Shown in pieces: positions 1 through 10,749 of a DNA stretch of 35,685 nt. The stretch spans positions 1 to 35,685 of the forward strand of contig BQJN01000048.1 of assembly GCA_021604725.1 (NCBI GenBank), read 5' to 3'. Each line of letters opens with the position of its first letter. Position 1 is the first letter of the stretch. Source of the DNA: Lysobacteraceae bacterium. GTDB taxonomy: Bacteria > Pseudomonadota > Gammaproteobacteria > Xanthomonadales > BQJN01. Made by a program: the position numbers and the translations under genes. The notes under the pieces are model-generated. The model saw nothing but the letters and a program-made list of their open reading frames with translations, ran no database searches and had not been told where the DNA came from.

Positions 1-308
1 CCGGCACCCAAGCCAAAATCCCAACTGCCATCGGGGTCATCAGCAACCTGGTCGCCGCGAGGACTGGTATCCGGAGCCACCAACGCCAGGCCAGCTTCGG
101 CCGCATACTTCTGCGCGCCGGACTTCTGCATGAAATTTTCATCGGTGCATGTCAGACCCGACAGCCAATACAACACAGGCACGGGTTCGGTCGACGCCGC
201 TGGGGGCAGGTAAACGGAAAACCGCATATCGCAGCTGAGCACGTCTGATGCATGCTCAAAGCGCAACTGACGTCCGCCGAAGCAGGCCGTTTCCGATAAC
301 TGCTGCAT
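1..308 (-). CDS. fghA: S-formylglutathione hydrolase, 3' end cut off by window edge
   Basis: This is the N-terminal 102 residues of an S-formylglutathione hydrolase (esterase D family), an alpha/beta hydrolase of the cytosol that splits S-formylglutathione into formate and glutathione, the last step of glutathione-dependent formaldehyde oxidation. Reading leftward from ATG at 308 the protein begins [17 protein letters not shown] and contains the family segment [20 protein letters not shown] followed by APDTSPRG, which is diagnostic. The catalytic serine region lies beyond the window. The start is 11 nt downstream of the frmA-type dehydrogenase stop, so the two genes are almost certainly co-transcribed. 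No clear ribosome binding site precedes the ATG, which fits translational coupling. Confidence 0.93.
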   Translation of the reverse strand, partial: MQQLSETACFGGRQLRFEHASDVLSCDMRFSVYLPPAASTEPVPVLYWLSGLTCTDENFMQKSGAQKYAAEAGLALVAPDTSPRGDQVADDPDGSWDFGLGA

Positions 309-319
309 TTAAATGCCGA

Positions 320-1462
<1,143 letters not shown>

Positions 1463-1521
1463 TCAACCGAATTGGCAAAGTGCACCGGATAGACGCGCAC
1501 TCGCCTCCAGAGCGCGAGTCT

Positions 1522-1902
1522 TCAGTCGCGCTTTCCGACGATCCAGCCTTTGACCACGTCCATAAACGTGTCCTGACTCAAGTCTGACAGCTCACCGGCA
1601 TCGAAATAGACACCGCAGCCAGTCGGGCAGCTTTCGTACCAGATGTGGTTCTGATCATCATCATGAACCTTTTCCATGCGTGTGCCGCATTCCGGGCAGT
1701 CGATGTTCTCAACCTTGTTGAGCTCGCGACCCACTTTGGCGCTACCAGCATCGAGGATCTCGGCTTTATATGTGTTCTTCAACCGCTTCAGATCGACCGG
1801 CTTGAAAAACATACCGTGGCAACTGGTGCAACGGTTGACTACACGATCGCCCGCTCCATAGCGGACCACTTCCATCTCATTTTCACACTTCGGACAGTCC
1901 AA
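1522..1902 (-). CDS. zf-TFIIB domain (zinc-ribbon) protein
   Basis: A 126-residue soluble protein with repeated zinc-ribbon cysteine pairs: CPKC near residue 3, CTSC near 26, CPEC near 70, and CPTGCG near 92. The second pair is followed by HGMFF and the last by VYFDAGEL, the hallmark of the bacterial zf-TFIIB family, in which the second half-site carries an acidic 'D/E-L' element. The molecular role of these proteins is not established. The start is TTG at 1902, supported by the purine-rich AGGGAGA seven or so bases upstream. It lies 95 nt before the formaldehyde dehydrogenase gene on the same strand, so it may share its transcript, but nothing shows a functional link. Confidence 0.85.
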   Translation of the reverse strand: MDCPKCENEMEVVRYGAGDRVVNRCTSCHGMFFKPVDLKRLKNTYKAEILDAGSAKVGRELNKVENIDCPECGTRMEKVHDDDQNHIWYESCPTGCGVYFDAGELSDLSQDTFMDVVKGWIVGKRD

Positions 1903-2044
1903 TGCTGTTCTCCCTAAAACAATCGGTACACAGGATGACCATAGATTATGGCATATTCGACCGACAATAAACGATGCTCACAATGCGGCGGTTCATCACC
2001 CTGCCGTAGGCCCCGGGGATGATGCGCGATGACCTGCGAAGCGC

Positions 2045-3874
2045 TTATTCAACAGTAACGGATTTTGCCAGATTCCTTGGCTGATCCACATCCGTTCCTT
2101 TCAGTACTGCGACATGATAAGCCAGCAGCTGCAATGGAATGGTGTGAATAATTGGTGCGATCAGATCTGGCACCGGATCAAGCAGGATCAAGTGGCTGTC
2201 ATCGTGCATACCGGCCGCGGCATCTTTGTCGGCAACCACGAACAGCTCACCGCCTCGCGCCCTGACCTCTTCGAGGTTTGAGGTCAACTTGCCCAGTAGC
2301 TCATCATTGGGGGCAACAGCGATCACTGGCATTTGTTCATCGACCAATGCCAGTGGCCCGTGTTTGAGCTCACCTGCCGGGTAAGCTTCAGCATGAATGT
2401 AGGAAATCTCCTTGAGCTTAAGCGCACCTTCCATCGCGATCGGGTAGTGACTGCCACGCCCAAGAAACAAGGCATGATGCTTGTCACCGAAACGTTGTGC
2501 CAAACGGGCAATATGCTTCTCTGATCGCAACACTTCACGAATGCGTCCAGGCAAGCTATGAAGTTGCTCGACCCAACGCGCCAGATGGGCTTCGTCGGCT
2601 CCCCGTTTCTCAGCCAACTGGATAACCAACAAGGCCAAAGCGGTCAATTGCGTGGTGAACGCTTTGGTCGAAGCGACGCCAATCTCGGGACCAGCGCGAG
2701 TCATCAAGCAATGGTCGGATTCTCTAACAAGAGAACTCTCGGGTACATTGCAAATGGTGACAGTCGTCAAATAATCCCGCTCTTTGGCCATCCGCAGCGC
2801 GGACAACGTGTCGGCGGTCTCGCCAGATTGAGAAATAGTCAGGAACAGTGAGTTTGGAACTACCACCGGATTGCGGTAACGATACTCGCTGGCCACCTCC
2901 ACACTACAGGAAATCTTTGCCAGCGACTCCAGCCAATGCCGCGCTACCAGACCCGCATGATAGCTGGTGCCACAGGCGATAATCTGTACATGCTCGACCT
3001 GGCCAAAGTAATCCGCGGCCAGTGGACCGAAGACCTCGGCAGGCACGCTAGACTGCATCAGGCGGCCCTCTAAAGTCTCTGCGACAACGGCGGGCTGCTC
3101 ATGGATCTCTTTGAGCATGTAGTGCCGGTACTGACCACGGTCGACGGTATCGGCGGTGAATTCTGATTCATGCGAGCGGCGCTTGACCTGCTTGCCATCA
3201 CGGTCGACGATCACGACCCCCTGGCGGGTCACTGCCACAGCATCGCCCTCTTCCAGGTAGATGAAGCGATTGGTCACCGGCAATAGAGCATGAATATCTG
3301 AGGCCAGGAAATTTTCTCCAATTCCAAGACCAACCACCAAGGGACTGCCTTTTCTGGCGCCACATACCATTTGTGGCTGCGATCTTGATGCCACCGCGAT
3401 CGCGTACGCGCCCTTCAGGCGGGACACGGTATCGCGCACCGCTGCGAACAATTCCATCCCCTGCTTCTCAGCGCGTGCAATCAGGTGCGCGATGACCTCT
3501 GTGTCGGTATCGGTCGCCATCTCGAACCCGTCTGCGATCAGCTCAGCCCTCAGTTCCGCATGATTCTCGATAATGCCGTTGTGTACGACACTCACACTGT
3601 CACCGGATGTATGCGGATGGGCATTTCGCGTCGTTGGCGGCCCGTGCGTTGCCCATCGGGTGTGGGCAATGCCGCAGGGCCCGGCCAAAGCTTCCTTCTC
3701 CTGAAGTTCTTTGAGCCGCTGAACCTTGCCCTCAGTCCGCAAACGGGCCAAATGACCGGCGACATGAACGCAAAAACCGGCCGAGTCGTACCCTCGGTAC
3801 TCTAAAGCTTGCAAGCCCGCCAACAGGATGGGGACAACGTCGCGTTCAGCCGTAGCTGCAACAATTCCACACAA
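2045..3874 (-). CDS. glmS: Glutamine--fructose-6-phosphate aminotransferase (isomerizing)
   Basis: GlmS makes glucosamine-6-phosphate from fructose-6-phosphate and glutamine, the first committed step to UDP-GlcNAc for peptidoglycan and LPS. The protein is 609 residues, the same length as E. coli GlmS. The N-terminal class II glutaminase domain starts with CGIVAA, whose cysteine is the nucleophile, followed by AHTRWATHG and the HNGIIENH segment. Two SIS isomerase domains follow, with ACGTSYHAG, TISQSGETADT and RGSHYPIAMEGALKLKE, and the protein ends with KSVTVE. Because the cysteine must become residue 1, the start is fixed as the TTG at 3874 even though it is a weak codon. No glmS ribozyme-like element was recognised upstream. 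glmU is 7.5 kb away on the same strand. Confidence 0.98.
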   Translation of the reverse strand: MCGIVAATAERDVVPILLAGLQALEYRGYDSAGFCVHVAGHLARLRTEGKVQRLKELQEKEALAGPCGIAHTRWATHGPPTTRNAHPHTSGDSVSVVHNGIIENHAELRAELIADGFEMATDTDTEVIAHLIARAEKQGMELFAAVRDTVSRLKGAYAIAVASRSQPQMVCGARKGSPLVVGLGIGENFLASDIHALLPVTNRFIYLEEGDAVAVTRQGVVIVDRDGKQVKRRSHESEFTADTVDRGQYRHYMLKEIHEQPAVVAETLEGRLMQSSVPAEVFGPLAADYFGQVEHVQIIACGTSYHAGLVARHWLESLAKISCSVEVASEYRYRNPVVVPNSLFLTISQSGETADTLSALRMAKERDYLTTVTICNVPESSLVRESDHCLMTRAGPEIGVASTKAFTTQLTALALLVIQLAEKRGADEAHLARWVEQLHSLPGRIREVLRSEKHIARLAQRFGDKHHALFLGRGSHYPIAMEGALKLKEISYIHAEAYPAGELKHGPLALVDEQMPVIAVAPNDELLGKLTSNLEEVRARGGELFVVADKDAAAGMHDDSHLILLDPVPDLIAPIIHTIPLQLLAYHVAVLKGTDVDQPRNLAKSVTVE

Positions 3875-4129
3875 GGTTAACTACGCTCACTTAGTAGTTG
3901 ATAAGGAACCAATTCTAACTGAATGACACAACGCCGCTGTTAAAAGTTCATTCAATGCCAAGCATGACAGCGCGTCTTGGACTATGATGTTGCATACGGC
4001 TTGCTAACCAAAAACAAATAACGCAAGAGGGTGCGCTATTTGGCAATCATTAGTTGGCCTGCTGGGGCGGGACGCCGAATGACGGCGTGTAGAGCTATAT
4101 GGGCAGCCGATTGGCCAGGTGTATGGGGT

Positions 4130-6346
4130 ATGCCGAACGACGACATATTGCGAATTGAGGACGACAGCGACGACTTGCACGCCAACGCGGACGCAGGCTG
4201 CTGGAAGCTGTTGATCGTCGACGACGAGCCAGATGTCCACTCTTCGACCATTTTGGCGATTGGCCGCGAGACCATATGTGGTCGACGGCTGCGATTCCTG
4301 CATTGTCACTCATGCGCTGAAGCGAAGGCTCTGCTGACAACCAATGCTGACATCGCGGTGATCTTGCTCGACGTGGTCATGGAGAGCGAACGTGCCGGCC
4401 TCGAGTTGATCGAATACGTGCGTGATGAGCTTGAGATGACCGACACAAGGATTGTGCTGCGAACAGGGCAGCCGGGGTATGCACCAGAGCTGGATGTTAT
4501 TCGCCGTTATGAGATCAATGACTACAAATCGAAGTCGGAGCTAACGCGCAACAAACTTTACACGACGATTACCAGCGCGATTCGCAGCTACGCCCAGATT
4601 CGTGCGTTGCAGATGAGCAAACGCGGTCTGGAAGCAATACTCAACGCTTCGAAGGGGCTGATCTGCCTGCGCGAGTACGATGAGTTCGTCTCCGGAATCA
4701 TTACCCAACTGGCGGCGTTCTTCTCAGTTCCTGAAGAAGGCGTTGTCTGCGTGCGCAAACACACCGACGCTCGCAGTAAAGACAGCCACTTTCGAGTGGT
4801 TGCAGCCGCGGGTCGGTTTCGGCACTTCATCAATCAGCCCGTGGCCGAGCTATCCAATCCGGCGATCGTAGAGGCCATAGAGCAAGCCGCCGCCAACCGC
4901 TTGCATCAGCTGTCTCCGGACTACACTTGTCTGTTTTTCGAATCACCGCAATTGGGCGAGATGATCGTCTACCTGGCCGCCGGGCCACACGATGAAGGAC
5001 AGTCCTCGCAATTGCTGGAACTGTTCTCGACCAATATCGCGGTGTGTATCGACAACGTCTCCGCCTTGAACGAGCTGCACCTGGCGGCCTACAACGACGG
5101 CCTGTTGCGCATTCCCAATCGTCAAGCCTTCCTGGTTGAAGTCGAGCGCCATCTCGCTCAAGGAACAAACCAGTCGATGGTGGTGTTGATCGACATTGAT
5201 GAGTTCGCCGCCCTAAATGACACCATCGGCAGTGAACAAGGCGATCGCCTGTTGATGGCGGTGCGGGACAGGTTGGCGCAGCAGCTCCCCTATGCGCTGA
5301 TGATTGCGCGAATCGCTGGCGACACGTTCGGCGTGTTGGTCGAAACTGACCGCGTCGACCTGGACGCTTTGGATCACTTGTTTCTGGCACCATTCGACCT
5401 TGGCGAGCAAAGCTATATGCTGAGCGCGACCCAGGGCCGGGTGACTATTGAAGATCAGGCGGCAGCCACTGAGGTTGTTGCACAAGCCAACACCGCGTTG
5501 AAGCGTGCTAAACACAGTGTTCGGGGTGGGCATCTGGGCTTCAGCGCCGAGTTATTGGACGACACAGAGCGACGTGTCCAACTATTGCAACGCCTGCGCA
5601 GGGGGCATGAGGCCAATCAGCTTAGTTTGGCCTACCAACCGAAAATTAGACTAAAGAGTCGACAAGTCTGCGGGTTTGAAGCACTGATGCGATGGCGTAC
5701 CGGCGATGGCGAGCAAATCGAACCGCTTGAGTTTATTCCTGTCGCCGAAGCCTCTGGCATGATTGTTGTGCTAGGCGAATGGGCGATTCAGGAAGCGCTT
5801 AAGACCGCCTGTGAGCTAAATACCAACAGTCAACAGCTGATGCCCATTGCAGTCAACGTATCAGCAGTGCAATTTCGCCACCCAGGCTTCGTAGAGCTGA
5901 TCGACCGAGCGCTGGAACAAACGGGTGCAGACCCGAGCTGGCTGGAGCTGGAGATCACCGAATCGGTGCCCATGCATGATCTCGACATGGTGCGGGCCTT
6001 GATGTCACACCTGAGTGAACGAGGCATACGTTTTAGTATTGATGATTTCGGTACCGGCTTTTCATCCCTCAGTTACCTGGAACAGTTGGAGATCCATTCA
6101 CTGAAAATCGATCGGCACTTCATCGCCAACCTGGAAAAGCAACCGCCGCAAACCCGTATGCCCGAAACTATCCTGCGACTGGCCCAGGTTCTTGACCTTG
6201 AGGTCGTCGCCGAAGGCGTAGAAACCGAGGCTCAAGCTCAATGGTTGGAGCAGGCAGGTTGCGATATTGGTCAGGGCTACCTGTATGCACGTCCATTGGC
6301 GAGCAATCAGCTGATGTCCTGGCTGAGCGATTGGGCGGAAAAGTAG
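4130..6346 (+). CDS. Response regulator with DUF3369, degenerate GGDEF and EAL phosphodiesterase domains
   Basis: A cytosolic c-di-GMP signalling protein of 738 residues. Order: receiver domain with acidic pair D31/D32 in LIVDDEPDVH and phospho-acceptor D81 in VILLDVVM; the DUF3369 region, a GAF-like linker typical of this family, near 170-325; a GGDEF domain whose signature is AGDTF at 396-400, so cyclase activity is unlikely; and an EAL domain from E517 that keeps EALMRW, NVSAVQF, ELEITES, DDFGTG, KIDRHF and EGVETE, so c-di-GMP hydrolysis is likely. Start choice is uncertain: the frame is open from GTG 4031 and ATG 4079, but ATG 4130 leaves a normal short acidic leader before the receiver. 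It ends two bases before the lipoprotein gene, and the histidine kinase at 7505 is its probable partner. Confidence 0.93.
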   Translation: MPNDDILRIEDDSDDLHANADAGCWKLLIVDDEPDVHSSTILAIGRETICGRRLRFLHCHSCAEAKALLTTNADIAVILLDVVMESERAGLELIEYVRDELEMTDTRIVLRTGQPGYAPELDVIRRYEINDYKSKSELTRNKLYTTITSAIRSYAQIRALQMSKRGLEAILNASKGLICLREYDEFVSGIITQLAAFFSVPEEGVVCVRKHTDARSKDSHFRVVAAAGRFRHFINQPVAELSNPAIVEAIEQAAANRLHQLSPDYTCLFFESPQLGEMIVYLAAGPHDEGQSSQLLELFSTNIAVCIDNVSALNELHLAAYNDGLLRIPNRQAFLVEVERHLAQGTNQSMVVLIDIDEFAALNDTIGSEQGDRLLMAVRDRLAQQLPYALMIARIAGDTFGVLVETDRVDLDALDHLFLAPFDLGEQSYMLSATQGRVTIEDQAAATEVVAQANTALKRAKHSVRGGHLGFSAELLDDTERRVQLLQRLRRGHEANQLSLAYQPKIRLKSRQVCGFEALMRWRTGDGEQIEPLEFIPVAEASGMIVVLGEWAIQEALKTACELNTNSQQLMPIAVNVSAVQFRHPGFVELIDRALEQTGADPSWLELEITESVPMHDLDMVRALMSHLSERGIRFSIDDFGTGFSSLSYLEQLEIHSLKIDRHFIANLEKQPPQTRMPETILRLAQVLDLEVVAEGVETEAQAQWLEQAGCDIGQGYLYARPLASNQLMSWLSDWAEK

Positions 6347-6348
6347 GT

Positions 6349-7479
6349 ATGTTTACCTCTGTGTGTAACAAACGGCGATGGGCGCTTTGGGCGGTCGTCG
6401 TTGTCATTGTAGCGAACGGGTGTGCCGATCCAGAGCCTGTTCGCATCGGGTTCGTCGGTGGGCTGTCCGGACGCGTGTCAGACCTCGGTGGGCCAGCCCG
6501 CAACGGAATGTTGCTAGCGGTAGAACAAGCCAATGCCGAGGGCGGAATTGACGGGCGGCCTATCGAAGCCATCATTCGCGACGACAAGCAAGATGTGGAA
6601 GTGGCGCGAAAAGCCGTTCGGGAACTACTGGACGCCAACGTTGAGGCTATCATCGGACCCGCAACCAGCTCTATGGCTACCAGTGTCGTTGACCTGGCCA
6701 ATGCTGCCAAAGTGGTCATGGTGGGGGCGACCGTAACGAGCAATGAGCTGTCCATTGAGGGCGATTATTTCATCCGTGTTTTATCGCCCACTTCGGTCCA
6801 TGCCGCCGAGGTGGCCAGCTTCTTCACCCGGCGCGGATTTTCCTCATTTACTGCCATTTTTGACAGCAACAACAGCAGTTATACGGAAAGCTGGCTGCGC
6901 GACTTCAGTCAGCAGTTCGAGAGCGACGGAGGCCACAACCTGGGCGCATTTGCATTTTCCTCAGAACGCCCCGAGGACCTGATCGAACTACCGAAAAAGG
7001 CGTTGCAGGCCAACCCTGAGTTTATCGTTTTCATCACCAATTCAGTTGATGCGGCGCTGTTGGCCAAGCAAGTCAGAATGATCGATTCCGAGATTCAGAT
7101 CGCCACATCAGAGTGGGCAGGGACGGAACGGCTGATTCAGCTTGGAGGCCGACACATCGAAAATGCCTACGTGCCCCAGTATCTGGATCGTGAGAGCGAA
7201 GAGCCACGCTACCTCACGTTCAGGCAACAATTCAAAGACCGCTTCAATCAAGAACCAGGTTTTCCTGGGGTCGCCGGCTACAATGCAACACAACTGATCA
7301 TCACCGCCCTGCGCGAAAAACCAGAAAAGCAACCTTTGCGAGACTACATCCTGGAACGCGGCGAGTTTCCCGGCCTGCAATGGTCCATTTCGCTCAACCC
7401 CTCAGGGGACCCGAACAGCAAGACCTCGGTGACTCGAATTACCGATGGCAGATTCGTGGTTCAAGATGACCCGCACTAG
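6349..7479 (+). CDS. Periplasmic ligand-binding lipoprotein (Leu/Ile/Val-binding, Peripla_BP_6 type)
   Basis: A 376-residue type I periplasmic binding protein. The N-terminus has basic residues, a hydrophobic stretch and a possible lipobox VANGC (cysteine near residue 24); the lipobox is imperfect, so lipid attachment is probable rather than certain. The mature part opens with VRIGFVGGLSGRVSDLGGP and has NGMLLAVEQANAEGG, the usual pattern of branched-chain amino-acid and amide-binding proteins, and later GPATSSMATSV and EWAGTERL. ATG 6349 follows the response regulator stop by two bases. No ABC permease or ATPase is nearby. Sitting between a response regulator and a Cache-type kinase, it more likely delivers a ligand signal to the kinase than serves uptake. 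The ligand cannot be read from sequence. Confidence 0.9.
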   Translation: MFTSVCNKRRWALWAVVVVIVANGCADPEPVRIGFVGGLSGRVSDLGGPARNGMLLAVEQANAEGGIDGRPIEAIIRDDKQDVEVARKAVRELLDANVEAIIGPATSSMATSVVDLANAAKVVMVGATVTSNELSIEGDYFIRVLSPTSVHAAEVASFFTRRGFSSFTAIFDSNNSSYTESWLRDFSQQFESDGGHNLGAFAFSSERPEDLIELPKKALQANPEFIVFITNSVDAALLAKQVRMIDSEIQIATSEWAGTERLIQLGGRHIENAYVPQYLDRESEEPRYLTFRQQFKDRFNQEPGFPGVAGYNATQLIITALREKPEKQPLRDYILERGEFPGLQWSISLNPSGDPNSKTSVTRITDGRFVVQDDPH

Positions 7480-7504
7480 ATCTGAGCAAGCACGTGCGAG
7501 GTGA

Positions 7505-9889
7505 GTGGGCAGAAATGACAAACAGCACGTCATGAGGTTCAGACGAACTCATCTCTACGCAACCGAAGTGCTTCGACAGTTTGCGCTGGTCGCCACACTA
7601 CCTGTACTGGTGACCGGGTTCTTTCTGCTTTGGTATTTTAACGGGCAACTGCAGCGCTCGGTGGCAAATCAGCAGCAAGCACTAGCCAGAACCCTGGCCG
7701 AGGAAACCCAACAACATGTCTTTTCCGCGGGTGATAAAGTTGACCTGTTTGTTTCCCTGTCACTGGCTGGCGCGGCGCCCGGAGACTTCACCGCCAGGCT
7801 GGATCAGTTTCTCGGCTCCAGCAGCTATTTTGAAGCGATCTACGTCACCGATCGCCTGGGCTTGATCGACTATATTGGATTGGCTCGTGATCGCCGCGAA
7901 AGCCGGGAACTGTACATTGGCATGGACGTATCCAACAACGCCATGTACCAGGCCAAACCGGAGGATGACCGGACATGGTCCGACGTGTTTCTGTCGGTGG
8001 TCACCGGTCGGCTGTCCATTGCCTACCTCAGGCGTATCGGATCCCGGGCCGTCATCGCTGAAATTGCCATCGACAGGTTGCCGCGACTGAGCCGGCAGCT
8101 GTCCGACAACGAAATGCTGGTGATGATCCTCGATCAAAACGCCGACATTATTGGACACCCCGACCCCGACCTTAGCCAGCAACAGGTCAATCTATCCAAC
8201 TTGCCGCTATTCGACGACCGTAATGCAGCTGGCCTGACATCAGAGTTTTTTGAGCTCGGTGGCGTTCGTTACTTTGGCACCGCAGTGCAGATGAACAACC
8301 CGCCGTGGTTTGTTGTGGTCGCTCAGGATGACGCTGTTTTCTCGCAACCATTGACCAATGCCATCAAAATCTGGCTTCCGGCAATGCTAATCCTGATTGC
8401 CGCCGCGCTGTGGGTAACGCGGATCCGAGCGCGCACGCTGAGCACTCGGTTCAGTGACCTGGCGCATTTAGCCCGCAACATTGCAGCCGGTGATTACAGC
8501 ACGGCCTCGTTGAACAGCCATATCCTGGAGTTTCAGCAACTGGCAGACAATTTGGGCACGATGGCTTCAGCGATCGAGCGAAGAGAGCAGTCACTGCGAC
8601 TGAAAGAGCAGCAGCTTCGCAACACCCTTGAGCTAACCCCGAATGTCGCTGTCCAATGGTTCGATGATGATGGCCATATCCTGTTTTGGAACAGCGCATC
8701 AGAAGCACTGTTCGGCCATTCGTCACAACAGGCGTTAGGCAAGACCCCAGCTGAGCTGGATTACCTGCCAGACCCGCAGTTCATGATTGACAGGCTACTT
8801 GAAGTTACACGCCTTGATATGGCAGTCGGACCATGGGAGTCACCATTCAATATGCCTGACGGCACCGTGGGCATGCTGGTATCCACCGCATTCGCTATTC
8901 CGGATGGGGAACGCAGGCATATCCTGGTTGCCATGCAAGTGGACATCACGCGCCAGAAGCAAGCGGAGGAAAGTATCCGCAGGTTGAATGCAGAACTTGA
9001 GGATCGCGTCGCGCACCGTACCGATGAGCTGCAGCAGAGAAACTCCGAATTGCACGATGCATTGCGGTCCTTGGGCGATACCATGGAGCAATTGGTGCAG
9101 TCCGAGAAGCTGGCGTCTTTGGGTAGCCTGGTGGCCGGCGTCGCGCATGAGCTGAACACACCCATCGGTAATGCATTGATCGCCGCCAGTTCCTTGCGCG
9201 ACTTTGCCACTGAGTTCGGCAATGAGGTACGGGGCGGCACGTTGCGCAGATCGACTCTCGATGCGTTTGTTGAAGACGCAATGACCGCTGCCGAAATCAC
9301 CGAAAGAAACCTGCAACGCGCCTCGGAGTTGGTTACGGGCTTCAAACAAGTTGCCGTCGATCAATCAAGCTCGCAGCGCCGAGAGTTTGCGCTTTCAGAG
9401 GTCATTGGGGAGATCTTGCTGACACTTCAGCCGGTTCTGAAGCGAACGCAGATCGAGGTGGTCGATGATGTGTCTGCCGAAATCGTCATGGATAGTTTTC
9501 CCGGGCCGCTGGGGCAGGTGCTAAGTAATCTGATCACCAATGCTGTCGTTCATGGCCTCGATTCCACAGAAGGTACGGTGTCGATCAAGGCGCGCGAAGA
9601 CGATGGCTGGGTTTACCTGTCGGTATCGGATGACGGTCGGGGCATACCGGTTGATGTCCTGAAAAACATTTATGACCCGTTTTTCACAACTCGACTGGGC
9701 CAGGGGGGCAGTGGGCTCGGCCTACATATCGCTCATCAAATCGTCACAGACGCGCTGGGCGGCGAGATGTCTGTACGCTCGGAGCTCAGTCGCGGTACGC
9801 GTTTCGATATCAAACTGCCGTCACGCAGCCCTATGGCCGACCAGCAAAAGATGCCGCCGGGCATGGGTAGCGGACAACAGCCCCACTAA
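7505..9889 (+). CDS. Membrane sensor histidine kinase (Cache-HAMP-PAS-HisKA-HATPase)
   Basis: A 794-residue inner-membrane kinase. Residues about 26-45 form the first membrane helix, followed by a periplasmic sensor of about 240 residues resembling double Cache domains, a second helix near 289-305, a HAMP-like linker to about 360, a PAS domain near 370-490, a charged coiled coil to about 540, and the dimerisation domain with phosphorylated H548 in VAHELNTPIGN. The ATPase domain has NLITNAVVHG, DDGRGIP, FFTTR and GSGLGLHIA. No receiver domain is attached, so the DUF3369-EAL regulator encoded at 4130 is the likely partner. GTG 7505 is used here; ATG 7532 is an alternative and neither has a well spaced ribosome binding site. 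Its stop codon overlaps that of the convergent gene at 9886. Confidence 0.93.
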   Translation: MGRNDKQHVMRFRRTHLYATEVLRQFALVATLPVLVTGFFLLWYFNGQLQRSVANQQQALARTLAEETQQHVFSAGDKVDLFVSLSLAGAAPGDFTARLDQFLGSSSYFEAIYVTDRLGLIDYIGLARDRRESRELYIGMDVSNNAMYQAKPEDDRTWSDVFLSVVTGRLSIAYLRRIGSRAVIAEIAIDRLPRLSRQLSDNEMLVMILDQNADIIGHPDPDLSQQQVNLSNLPLFDDRNAAGLTSEFFELGGVRYFGTAVQMNNPPWFVVVAQDDAVFSQPLTNAIKIWLPAMLILIAAALWVTRIRARTLSTRFSDLAHLARNIAAGDYSTASLNSHILEFQQLADNLGTMASAIERREQSLRLKEQQLRNTLELTPNVAVQWFDDDGHILFWNSASEALFGHSSQQALGKTPAELDYLPDPQFMIDRLLEVTRLDMAVGPWESPFNMPDGTVGMLVSTAFAIPDGERRHILVAMQVDITRQKQAEESIRRLNAELEDRVAHRTDELQQRNSELHDALRSLGDTMEQLVQSEKLASLGSLVAGVAHELNTPIGNALIAASSLRDFATEFGNEVRGGTLRRSTLDAFVEDAMTAAEITERNLQRASELVTGFKQVAVDQSSSQRREFALSEVIGEILLTLQPVLKRTQIEVVDDVSAEIVMDSFPGPLGQVLSNLITNAVVHGLDSTEGTVSIKAREDDGWVYLSVSDDGRGIPVDVLKNIYDPFFTTRLGQGGSGLGLHIAHQIVTDALGGEMSVRSELSRGTRFDIKLPSRSPMADQQKMPPGMGSGQQPH

Positions 9890-10749
9890 GAATAACCTTG
9901 AAGGGCTTGCCATTTGCGCTCGACCGAACGCGCTTCTCCGAGCTCCTCAAGATGAATCAAGTGTGCCAACAAGCTGCGCTCGGCAATCGGAAACAAACGT
10001 GCATCGACATCGTCGTAGACCGCTGGCACCAGGTCGGAAAGGCTGGTTGGTGTGTTGGTGCTGCGCAAAGCGTCCAACACCTTTTTCTCACGTTGCGCGC
10101 GGTGTGTGATCAACCAGTTGATCGCGCTCAATGGATCGTCAATCAAAGTGCCATGACCAGGCGCAATGGCATCGAGGTCATAGGTCAACAACCTGGCCAG
10201 TGAATGCAGGTAGTCGCCCATGTGACCATCAGGCGGATCGATAACTACCGTTGAGCCTTGATTGATGTGATCGCCAGTAAATACGGTGTTCGACAGTGCA
10301 TGCCAATAACAAACGTGGTTGGAGGCGTGTCCAGGGGTCAAAATCGCCGTGACTTGCCCACCGCACGTTTCCAACTGTTGACCATCAAAAGGCTGAACAG
10401 TTGGTGCAAATTTTCGATCCTGAGGTCCCGTGTCAGGTGCCGGCAGACCGATCGCCGGAACGGAAAAGTGATCGGCCACGGTGTTTGCCAAAGGCGAGTG
10501 ATCGGGGTGTGTATGGGTCACCAACACGCAGGCAACGGGACGTCCTTCTGTGGCGGCAACCAGTTGATCGAAGTGCTGCTCAAGGCGCGGACCCGGATCC
10601 AGAATGGCCCAGCCCTTCGGCGTTTCCAACAAATAGCTGTTGGTCCCTGGGCCGGTGAACGCGCTGGGGTTGTTGGCTGTGACACGCCTGATATGCGGCC
10701 TTAAATCCAGCCACTGACCAACCCTAACGGCAATAACAGGATGATTCAT
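9886..10749 (-). CDS. MBL-fold metallo-hydrolase (LACTB2-like)
   Basis: A 287-residue soluble metallo-beta-lactamase-fold hydrolase. The two-metal site is complete: HTHPDH near residue 78, the histidine in GHASNHVCYW, the aspartate in FTGDHI, and the histidine of PGHGTLI. The segment PSAFTGPGTNSYLL near the N-terminus and the winged-helix-like C-terminal 80 residues match the LACTB2/glyoxalase-II-like branch, whose members include RNases and thioester hydrolases. The substrate is not determinable. Its ATG overlaps the Nudix stop by four bases, so it is the last gene of the glmU-Nudix-MBL transcript. Its stop codon overlaps the convergent histidine kinase stop. Confidence 0.9.
   Translation of the reverse strand: MNHPVIAVRVGQWLDLRPHIRRVTANNPSAFTGPGTNSYLLETPKGWAILDPGPRLEQHFDQLVAATEGRPVACVLVTHTHPDHSPLANTVADHFSVPAIGLPAPDTGPQDRKFAPTVQPFDGQQLETCGGQVTAILTPGHASNHVCYWHALSNTVFTGDHINQGSTVVIDPPDGHMGDYLHSLARLLTYDLDAIAPGHGTLIDDPLSAINWLITHRAQREKKVLDALRSTNTPTSLSDLVPAVYDDVDARLFPIAERSLLAHLIHLEELGEARSVERKWQALQGYS

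Noticed and set aside
1522..1902. Zinc-ribbon protein as formaldehyde regulator of the frmA-fghA genes
   Set aside because: It is not FrmR-like and has no DNA-binding helix; only position links it to the pathway.
1903..2044. Terminator after glmS around the CCCCGGGG palindrome
   Set aside because: The surrounding complementarity is imperfect and there is no T-run on the minus strand.
3875..4129. glmS ribozyme or other riboswitch upstream of glmS
   Set aside because: The glmS ribozyme is a Gram-positive feature and no matching core or paired structure was seen in the 255 bases; only unconvincing promoter-like hexamers are present.
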